The notes beneath the pieces are model-generated. The model had not been told where the DNA came from. It searched no databases and saw only the letters and a list, made by a program, of their open reading frames with translations. DNA of 7,105 nt from Verrucomicrobia bacterium UBA3841. GTDB lineage: Bacteria; Verrucomicrobiota; Kiritimatiellia; RFP12; UBA1067. This document shows positions 1-4,609 of the stretch, one piece after another. Where the stretch lies: assembly GCA_002392765.1 (NCBI GenBank), contig DGHT01000019.1, positions 1 through 7,105 of the forward strand. The letters run 5' to 3'. How positions within the stretch are numbered: position 1 is the first letter of the stretch; each line of letters opens with the position of its first letter. The position numbers and the translations under genes are program-made.

Positions 1-615
1 GACGCCGACAAGATCGGCATCCTCGGCATCTGCGGATGGGGCGGCCTCGCCATCAACGCGGCGGCGGTCGATACGCGCGTCAAGGCGACGGTCGCCTCGA
101 CGATGTACGACATGACGCGCGTGACGGCGAACGGCTACTTCGACAAGGAGGACAGCGCGGCGGCGCGCAAGGCGAAGAAGGAGGCGATGAACGCGCAGCG
201 AATCGCGGACTTCAAGTCCGGAACGTATGAACTTGGCGGCGGCGTTCCTGACAAGCTGCCGGACGACGCGCCGCAGTTCGTCAAGGATTACCATTCCTAC
301 TATAAGACGCCACGCGGCTACCACAAGCGTTCGCTTAACTCGAACGGCGGCTGGAACAAGACGTCCGCCCTCTCGTTCATCAACGCGAAGCTGCTCGCCT
401 ACGCGGACGAGATCGAGAACGCGGTGATGGTACTGCACGGAGAGAAGGCGCACAGCCGTTATTTCGGAGAGGATGCCTTCAAGATGCTAAAGGGCGACAA
501 CAAGGAACTTGTCATCGTTCCCGGCGCGTCGCACTGCGACCTCTACGACGGCGGAGGAAAGAACGCGATCCCCTTCGACCGCATCGAGGCGTTCTACAGA
601 AAGTACCTGAAGTGA
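1..615 (+). CDS. alpha/beta hydrolase, dienelactone-hydrolase/YcjY-like (5' end cut off by window)
   Basis: The reading frame is open from base 1 to the TGA at 613-615, giving 204 residues that lack the N-terminal part of the fold. The visible piece begins just before the nucleophile elbow (GICGWGG, visible residues 9-15), followed by a conserved stretch with STMYDMTR. Near the end come HGEKAHSRYF, the strand with the usual acidic region, and PGASHCDLYD, whose His is the expected catalytic base. The end IPFDRIEAFYRKYLK is typical of this hydrolase group. Family members cleave ester or related bonds in small molecules; the substrate cannot be read from the sequence. The elbow has Cys at position 11 and Trp at position 13 where many relatives have Ser, so the nucleophile is either Cys11 or changed (see findings). 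The next gene starts 123 bases downstream, separated by a repeat element. Family assignment is firm and substrate is unknown. Confidence 0.88.
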   Translation, partial: DADKIGILGICGWGGLAINAAAVDTRVKATVASTMYDMTRVTANGYFDKEDSAAARKAKKEAMNAQRIADFKSGTYELGGGVPDKLPDDAPQFVKDYHSYYKTPRGYHKRSLNSNGGWNKTSALSFINAKLLAYADEIENAVMVLHGEKAHSRYFGEDAFKMLKGDNKELVIVPGASHCDLYDGGGKNAIPFDRIEAFYRKYLK

Positions 616-618
616 GTG

Positions 619-715
619 TTTCTCACGCAGAGGTACAGAGAGCGCAGAGTAATGATTAAGATTTGTGTGATAAAAAACCGCTGCATACTCTGCCTCTCCG
701 CGCCTCTGCGTGAAA
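619..715. repeat. 97-bp intergenic element with imperfect terminal inverted repeats (GCAGAG type)
   Basis: The left arm (619-650) and right arm (687-715) are imperfect reverse complements. Both begin from the outside with TTTC, then ACGCAGAGG, then GAGAG and GCAGAGT, with small gaps. The 36-base centre is AT-rich. The element fills most of the space between hydrolase and acetyltransferase and contains no gene. As RNA it could fold into a long stem. It resembles a class of short non-coding repeats built on CGCAGAG that I recall from several environmental bacterial phyla. The exact family and mobility are not determinable from one copy. Confidence 0.7.
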
Positions 716-738
716 TATTCAAACTTGAGGAATGAGAT

Positions 739-1308
739 ATGACAGTCGAAGAATTCAGAAAGACGATGGCCGAGACGGAGTACATTCCCGCAGGGAGCGC
801 ACTCCACCAGGCGTTTCATGCATTCTCGCAGGAGGCGCTGAAGATCACGGCGGAGCTGAACGGCGCGTACCATACGCCGGAGGAAGTGCGTGCGCTCATG
901 TCGCAGCTGACGGCAAGCGAGATCGACGAATCGTTCGCCATGTTCCCGCCCTTCCACACGGACTGCGGGAAGAACACGAAGATCGGCAAGCGAGTGTTCA
1001 TCAATGCCGGCTGTCAGTTCCAGGACCAGGGCGGCATCACCATTGGCGACGACGTTCTTGTCGGCCCGCAGACGATCATTGCGACCTTGAACCACGACCC
1101 CGACCCCGACAAGCGCGGCGGGATGATTCCCAAGCCGGTCAAAATCTGCGACAAGGTGTGGCTCGGCGCACGCGTGACGATATGTCCGGGCGTGACGATC
1201 GGCGAAGGCGCGATCGTCGGCGCGGGGGCGGTCGTGACGAAGGACGTTCCGCCCCGCACCGTCGTCGCTGGCGTCCCGGCCCGCATCATATTTGGACAAA
1301 TGATTTAG
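739..1308 (+). CDS. sugar O-acetyltransferase, left-handed beta-helix (maltose/galactoside acetyltransferase family)
   Basis: This 189-residue protein has the length and layout of maltose/galactoside O-acetyltransferases (LacA/Maa/NodL type). These trimeric cytoplasmic enzymes move acetyl from acetyl-CoA to a sugar or similar hydroxyl. Residues about 1-60 form the helical N-terminal part. FPPFHTDCGKNTKIGKRVF (69-87) leads into the hexapeptide-repeat helix, with repeats such as ITIGDDVLVGP, VWLGARVTICPGVTIG and AIVGAGAVVTKDVP. H119 in LNHDPDP is the expected catalytic His. The C-terminal VVAGVPARII is the usual coenzyme-A-end signature. The start at 739 is supported by GAGGA at 727-731, seven bases upstream. 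The TAG stop (1306-1308) sits directly against a GCAAAG repeat. Genes of this family often sit beside flavodoxin and alpha/beta hydrolase genes, as here. The real acceptor is unknown. Confidence 0.93.
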   Translation: MTVEEFRKTMAETEYIPAGSALHQAFHAFSQEALKITAELNGAYHTPEEVRALMSQLTASEIDESFAMFPPFHTDCGKNTKIGKRVFINAGCQFQDQGGITIGDDVLVGPQTIIATLNHDPDPDKRGGMIPKPVKICDKVWLGARVTICPGVTIGEGAIVGAGAVVTKDVPPRTVVAGVPARIIFGQMI

Positions 1309-1335
1309 CCGCAAAGAACGCAAAGATCGCAAAGA
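1309..1335 (+). repeat. three tandem 9-bp units (NCGCAAAGA)
   Basis: Three perfect-length units follow each other without gaps: ccgcaaaga, acgcaaaga and tcgcaaaga. Only the first two bases vary at all. The array begins one base after the acetyltransferase stop codon and is followed by an AAGGAG motif. Repeats of the CGCAAAG type occur in other bacteria as arms of larger inverted elements. No matching CTTTGCG arm is found in the following 170 bases, so this appears to be a solo arm. Confidence 0.75.
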
Positions 1336-1339
1336 ATTA

Positions 1340-1440
1340 AAGGAGAAAAGATGACGGATCGTGACGAAAATGAATCTCACCAGAAAGGGATGGTCAGGAC
1401 TTCTGACTTCAGACGCCGGACATCTGAAACTGAAGTCTGA
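1340..1440 (+). other. orphan Shine-Dalgarno plus 29-codon ORF (leader peptide or gene remnant)
   Basis: AAGGAG at 1340-1345 is the strongest ribosome binding site in this part of the window. It sits at good distance from ATG 1351, which opens a 29-residue frame beginning MTDRDENESHQKGM and ending at TGA 1438-1440. The peptide is hydrophilic, has no signal or recognisable domain, and its last third is made from the gacttc/tcagac repeat sequence. It could be a leader peptide for the flavodoxin gene, or the 5' stub of a gene (perhaps the former start of the flavodoxin gene) interrupted when the repeat arrived. The ORF being real and translated is uncertain. Confidence 0.3.
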
Positions 1441-1458
1441 AGGCAGATGTCCGAAGTC
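1405..1458. repeat. interleaved inverted repeats in the flavodoxin leader (possible pseudoknot)
   Basis: Two perfect complementary pairs cross each other. The first is 1407-1414 (cttcagac) with 1435-1442 (gtctgaag). The second is 1417-1426 (cggacatctg) with 1444-1453 (cagatgtccg). A third short pair, gacttc 1405-1410 with gaagtc 1453-1458, competes with them. The sequence is built from shuffled gacttc / tcagac / atctga modules. In RNA it could switch between two hairpins or form an H-type pseudoknot. It lies 53 bases before the flavodoxin start. It may simply be another short repeat element without function. Confidence 0.6.
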
Positions 1459-1510
1459 GAGAAACATGAGTTTCAGAAAGATTGAAATCCAACAAGAAAG
1501 AGAAACGAAT

Positions 1511-2095
1511 ATGAACAGGAAAGAATTCATCAAGATAATGGGCGCGGTCGCAGGCGTTGCAGCCATTCACGGTTTTGCATTCGCAAAAGAGGGAGAAAAG
1601 AAAATGAAATGCGCAGTCGTATATTTCTCGTGGAGCGGAAACACGCGCTTCGCCGCCGAGACGATCGCCAAGAAGGCCGGTGCCGATCTCTTCGAGATCA
1701 AGGCCGAGACACCCTACAACTCAAACTACGGCAAGTGCTGCGACGAGGCGCAGCCGGAGTGCTGCGGAAAGACACTGCGTCCGATCAAGCCGATCGAGGG
1801 ACTCGATCTCGCGAAGTACGACCTCGTCTTCGTCGGCTCGCCTAACTGGTGGGGCACGATGGCGCCGCCCGTGCGCACATGGGTGACGCAGAGCAAGGAC
1901 GCGCTCAAGGGCAAGACGGTGTGCCTCTTCCAGACGCACGGCGGCGGCGGAATGCAGCGCGTCGGCAAGGAGTTTGCAGAAGTCGTGGGCGACGCGGCGA
2001 AGATCCTGCCGCCCAAGGCGTTTTCCGGATCGTCCATCAAGTCCGCCACCAAGGCGCTCGAGGCGTTCGTGACGGACCGCCTTGCGGTGAAGTGA
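1511..2095 (+). CDS. flavodoxin with N-terminal export signal
   Basis: This 194-residue protein has the full short flavodoxin fold. The phosphate-binding loop is YFSWSGNTRFAAE (38-50) and the FMN-side loops are VFVGSPNWWGTMAPPVRTW (106-124) and FQTHGGGGM (140-148). Flavodoxins are FMN electron carriers, normally in the cytoplasm. Here residues 1-27 form a signal-like segment: MNRKEFIK, then a hydrophobic stretch, then GFAFA-KEG. It resembles a Tat signal but with RK instead of RR. The start at 1511 is chosen because it gives this complete signal; the frame is open back to a GTG at 1361, but that extension has no ribosome binding site and is repeat-derived. An internal ATG at 1604 (M32), with GAGGGAG eight bases upstream, could give a cytoplasmic form. 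The 70-90 region carries two Cys pairs (C76-C77, C84-C85), unusual for the family. The DUF362 gene starts 23 bases after the stop, so the two are probably cotranscribed. Confidence 0.88.
   Translation: MNRKEFIKIMGAVAGVAAIHGFAFAKEGEKKMKCAVVYFSWSGNTRFAAETIAKKAGADLFEIKAETPYNSNYGKCCDEAQPECCGKTLRPIKPIEGLDLAKYDLVFVGSPNWWGTMAPPVRTWVTQSKDALKGKTVCLFQTHGGGGMQRVGKEFAEVVGDAAKILPPKAFSGSSIKSATKALEAFVTDRLAVK
1589..1606 (+). promoter_or_regulatory. possible internal ribosome binding site and start codon in the flavodoxin gene
   Basis: GAGGGAG at 1589-1595 lies eight bases before an in-frame ATG at 1604-1606. Starting there gives MKCAVVYFSWSGNTRF, which is exactly where signal-less flavodoxins begin. The upstream start at 1511 has only a loose purine-rich stretch before it (1494-1503). 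Both starts may be used, giving an exported and a cytoplasmic product. Alternatively the motif is chance, since it also encodes a Lys/Glu-rich linker. Confidence 0.35.
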
Positions 2096-2118
2096 AGCAC
2101 GCAGAGGAGAAGCAGCAA

Positions 2119-3168
2119 ATGAACAGACGCGACTTCATCAAGGCGACGTCTGCCGCGACATTGACCGCGGCGGCGTTGAGCGCGAGCGGCGCAGAGGCAA
2201 AGAAGGCTTCGCCCATAACGCGGCAGGCGCCGGTTGTCGGGTGCGAGAACGTGACGGGACGCACGGTGCGCGGCACGCGCGCCAAGGTTTATTTCACGCG
2301 CACGATCTCCGAGGAGAGCCTGATTGCGCTCTACGACCGCGTGTCGGAGCCGATCTACGGCAAGGTGGCGGTCAAGCTCCACACGGGCGAACGGCATGGG
2401 CCGAACATCATCCCGCCCGCGATGGCGAAGCCGCTGATGGCGCACATTCCGGAGAGCGCCATCGTCGAGACGAACACGATGTACGGCGGCGACCGCTACA
2501 CGACGGCGGCGCACCGCAAGACGCTGGAGGTAAACGGCTGGACGTTCTGCCCCGTGGACATCCTCGACGAGGAGGCCGACGTGCGCTTCCCCGTCCGCAA
2601 CGGCTTCCACCTGAAGGACATCGCCGTCGGGGGGCACCTCGCGAACTACGACTCGCTCGTGGTGCTCACGCACTTCAAGGGACACACGATGGGCGGTTTC
2701 GGCGGGTCGTTGAAGAACATCGCCATCGGCTGCGCCTCGGGACAGGTCGGCAAGCGGCAGGTGCACGGCTATCCTGTGGGCGACATGCCGCCGGGAGGGT
2801 CGGAATGGGCGAAGATGCCGAGCAAGGACACGTTCATGGAGCTGATGGCGGACAGCGGCAAGGCGATCTGCGACCATTTCGGGAAACGAATCGTGTTCCT
2901 GAACGTGATGCGGAGGATGTCCGTGAGCTGCGACTGCGAAGGCGTGGCGGCGTTGGAGCCGACGATCCCCGACATCGGCATCCTCGCCTCCACGGACATT
3001 CTGGCCATCGATCAGGCGAGCGTGGATCTCGTCTATTCGTCGGCGTCGAACAAGGACCTTGTCGAGCGCATGGAATCGCGCCATGGCCTTCGCCAGCTTT
3101 CGGCTATGCGCGAGCTGAAGATGGGCAATCCGCGCTACGAGCTGATCGACGTGACGGCGGAGACGTAA
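2119..3168 (+). CDS. DUF362-domain protein with Tat signal peptide
   Basis: The protein has 349 residues. MNRRDFIKATSAATLTAAALSA is a clear Tat signal (R3-R4, FIK, hydrophobic stretch), with probable cleavage after GAEA at 24-27. The remainder matches the DUF362 family from about residue 55 to the end, with landmarks KVAVKLHTGE (82-91), THFKGHTMGGFGG (184-196), SLKNIAIG (197-204), SCDCEG (270-275), DIGILASTDILAIDQASVDLVY (285-306) and ESRHGLRQL (319-327). DUF362 proteins have no settled biochemical role; many carry or neighbour iron-sulfur domains. This one has no ferredoxin CxxCxxC array, but has the conserved C271-x-C273 and Cys at 144, 205 and 251. The Tat signal implies export after folding, often because a cofactor is inserted in the cytoplasm. 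The start is supported by GAGGAG at 2104-2109 and by the signal. The longer open frame back to 1849 only overlaps the flavodoxin gene. It probably forms an operon with the flavodoxin. Family is certain; function is unknown. Confidence 0.92.
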   Translation: MNRRDFIKATSAATLTAAALSASGAEAKKASPITRQAPVVGCENVTGRTVRGTRAKVYFTRTISEESLIALYDRVSEPIYGKVAVKLHTGERHGPNIIPPAMAKPLMAHIPESAIVETNTMYGGDRYTTAAHRKTLEVNGWTFCPVDILDEEADVRFPVRNGFHLKDIAVGGHLANYDSLVVLTHFKGHTMGGFGGSLKNIAIGCASGQVGKRQVHGYPVGDMPPGGSEWAKMPSKDTFMELMADSGKAICDHFGKRIVFLNVMRRMSVSCDCEGVAALEPTIPDIGILASTDILAIDQASVDLVYSSASNKDLVERMESRHGLRQLSAMRELKMGNPRYELIDVTAET

Positions 3169-3251
3169 TCAACAACACTGCGCCCTACGTCCCGCACATC
3201 AAGACCGGCGCATTCTAATCCAGGCGAAAACATGATGGAATAGGACGAAAA

Positions 3252-3347
3252 ATGAACATAAACCAAGGACGTTGCGGCGACGGGTATCACCGACATTTTA
3301 AAAGGCATCGGGGCGCTTCCATGATTTCAAGAGAGGCATTGATATGA
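3252..3347 (+). CDS. possible 31-residue leader ORF overlapping the ABM gene start
   Basis: ATG 3252 has AGGA at 3242-3245 at suitable distance and opens a frame of 31 residues beginning MNINQGRCGDGYHRHF. Its TGA (3345-3347) overlaps the start codon of the next gene as ATGA. That arrangement is typical of translational coupling. The peptide is rich in Arg, His and Gly, with no domain or signal. The rest of the space after the DUF362 gene (3169-3251) holds a weak inverted repeat (tgcgcc 3179-3184 with ggcgca 3207-3212) and nothing else recognisable. The ORF may be chance. Confidence 0.25.
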   Translation: MNINQGRCGDGYHRHFKRHRGASMISREALI

Positions 3348-3811
3348 CAAGACGAAAATTCATCAAGTACGTCTGTACGGTCGCAGGCGCAGCGATGCTC
3401 ACGGGATGTGTTTCCTTTGGCATGGCAACCCAGCAGGGAAATGAGGCAGGCGAAGAGAATAAGCTCGTGGTGCGAATCGCGGAAATCGAAGTCCATCCCG
3501 AATGGCTGGAGGCGTATCTTGCGGCGGCGGGAGATGTCGGCGCGGAGTCCGTCGCGAAGGAGCCGGGTGTCGTGTGCATCTTCCCGATGCAGAAGAAGGA
3601 ATCGCCAACGTCCATCCGCATCGTCGAGATTTATCGCAGCGAAGAGGCATACAAGGCGCATCTCGCGACGCCGCACTTCCGTGCATACAAGGAGGGCACG
3701 CCGCACATGATCAAGTCGCTGAAGCTCGTACCCATGCAACCGCTCGATCCCGACCATGCGGACGGTATCTTCAAGAAATGGCTGCAGATGCAACAGGCCA
3801 AAGGGGCGTGA
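3344..3811 (+). CDS. ABM-fold (quinol monooxygenase-like) lipoprotein with Tat-type signal
   Basis: The protein has 155 residues. MTRRKFIKYVCTVAGAAMLTGC combines a twin-arginine motif (R3-R4) with a lipobox LTGC, so C22 should be lipidated after export. A short linker (23-40) leads to an antibiotic-biosynthesis-monooxygenase domain (about 41-132). It starts with VVRIAEIEVHPEWLEAYLAA and has the family signature YRSEEAYKAHLATPHFRAY (97-115) with H106 and H111. The small ABM ferredoxin-like fold includes cofactor-free quinol or anthrone monooxygenases such as YgiN, usually cytoplasmic and about 100 residues; this protein is longer because of the signal and a C-terminal tail. GAGAGG at 3329-3334 supports the start. 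DNA encoding the signal is similar to that of the flavodoxin signal (see findings). It may act on quinones or other redox-active small molecules at the membrane; the substrate is inferred only. Confidence 0.88.
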   Translation: MTRRKFIKYVCTVAGAAMLTGCVSFGMATQQGNEAGEENKLVVRIAEIEVHPEWLEAYLAAAGDVGAESVAKEPGVVCIFPMQKKESPTSIRIVEIYRSEEAYKAHLATPHFRAYKEGTPHMIKSLKLVPMQPLDPDHADGIFKKWLQMQQAKGA

Positions 3812-3858
3812 GTCGTTGGCTCCCGCAGTCGCAAGGATCAAGGATTTCAGCGTCAAAT

Positions 3859-3887
3859 AGCTTCGCAGGGATCATCGGGTTGAAGCT
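3859..3887. repeat. short inverted repeat upstream of the response regulator gene
   Basis: AGCTTC at 3859-3864 and GAAGCT at 3882-3887 are a perfect 6-bp inverted pair with a 17-base centre, between the ABM gene and the regulator start. There is no T-tract, so a standard terminator is unlikely. It could be a regulator binding site or chance. The remaining 126-base gap has no convincing -35/-10 pair. AGGA at 3926-3929 serves as ribosome binding site for the next gene. Confidence 0.25.
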
Positions 3888-3937
3888 CACCACAAAATGA
3901 AGAGAAAAAAAATCATCGTAGCAGATAGGATTGTCAC

Positions 3938-4609
3938 ATGGAACAAGTATTGGTCATAGAGGACGATGCACGGACAGCGACGTTCGTGATTGGGGCGTTG
4001 CAGCAGGCGGGGTATGCAGCAACACACTGCCGGGATGGAGAGGAGGGGTTGGCCGCTCTGCTTCACGGAGGCTGCGACATCGCCGTCGTGGATGTGATGT
4101 TGCCGAAGCGCGACGGGTTGTCCGTCATTCGCGAGGCGCGCACCGCGGGACGCAAGATGCCGATTCTAATATTGTCGGCGCGAGGGTCCGTCGACGCAAA
4201 GGTCCAGGGACTTGAAGTCGGCGCGGACGACTATCTCGCAAAACCCTTTTCGGTCGTGGAGCTGATTGCGCGAATACAAGCGCTGTTGAGGCGCACGCGA
4301 GACCAGGAGCAGACTCTCGAGCTGCGGCACGAAGACCTCGTGATGGATCTTGCCACGCACAGGGTGACGCGCGGAGGAGAGATCGTGGATCTTCAGCCGC
4401 TCGAGTACAAGCTTCTCGAATACCTGCTCAGGAACAGAGGGCGTATCGTCTCCCGGAACATGATTCTCGAGCGCGTGTGGGGTTACAGTTTCGATCCGCG
4501 CACGAACGTCGTGGAGTCCCGCATATCGCGGCTGCGCGAAAAGATAAACAGGCCCGATGGACACCAGCTGATCAAAACCGTGCGGGGGTTCGGCTATGCG
4601 CTCGACTGA
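3938..4609 (+). CDS. OmpR/PhoB-family response regulator (CusR/CopR-like)
   Basis: This 223-residue two-domain regulator begins with a receiver domain (about 1-118). It has the acidic pocket E8-D9-D10, phosphoacceptor D52 in VVDVMLPKRDG, switch residue S80 and K102 in DDYLAKPF. The winged-helix DNA-binding domain (about 128-223) contains LQPLEYKLLEYLLRNRGRIVSR, ILERVWGY, NVVESRISRLREKI and the terminal IKTVRGFGYAL. The tone of the sequence, especially ILERVWGYSFDPRTNVVE, is closest to regulators of the heavy-metal CusR/CopR/CzcR group, but that does not fix the signal. All residues needed for phosphorylation are present. Its 3' end overlaps the kinase gene start by 14 bases, so the pair is cotranscribed and probably translationally coupled. 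Targets are not identified in this window. Confidence 0.95.
   Translation: MEQVLVIEDDARTATFVIGALQQAGYAATHCRDGEEGLAALLHGGCDIAVVDVMLPKRDGLSVIREARTAGRKMPILILSARGSVDAKVQGLEVGADDYLAKPFSVVELIARIQALLRRTRDQEQTLELRHEDLVMDLATHRVTRGGEIVDLQPLEYKLLEYLLRNRGRIVSRNMILERVWGYSFDPRTNVVESRISRLREKINRPDGHQLIKTVRGFGYALD

Noticed and set aside
619..1458. CRISPR array
   Set aside because: The repeats belong to three different families, are 6-10 base modules or a single inverted element, and there are no regular spacers or cas genes.
1361..1510. N-terminal extension of the flavodoxin from GTG 1361
   Set aside because: There is no ribosome binding site at proper distance, the extension is made of repeat sequence, and it would bury the signal peptide beginning at 1511.
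487..1566. Long minus-strand open frame
   Set aside because: It crosses the hydrolase end, the repeat element and the acetyltransferase on the opposite strand, has no recognisable domain and is Arg/His-rich low-complexity, as expected for the antisense of GC-rich genes.
2098..2107. 10-mer cacgcagagg shared with the left arm of the 619-715 repeat
   Set aside because: It is too short to call a repeat remnant in a purine-rich ribosome binding region; it may be chance, though a repeat-derived ribosome binding site is imaginable.
1726..3084. Minus-strand open frame of 452 codons
   Set aside because: Antisense of the flavodoxin and DUF362 genes, which have clear family motifs and signals; the minus product has no motif and is Arg/His-rich.
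3179..3212. Possible terminator after the DUF362 gene
   Set aside because: The stem is only 6 bp with a 22-base loop and no T-tract follows.
3169..3218. Coding-like frame after the DUF362 stop (ends PYVPHIKTGAF)
   Set aside because: It is only about 15 codons in another frame, matches no family I recognise, and the DUF362 protein is already of normal length.
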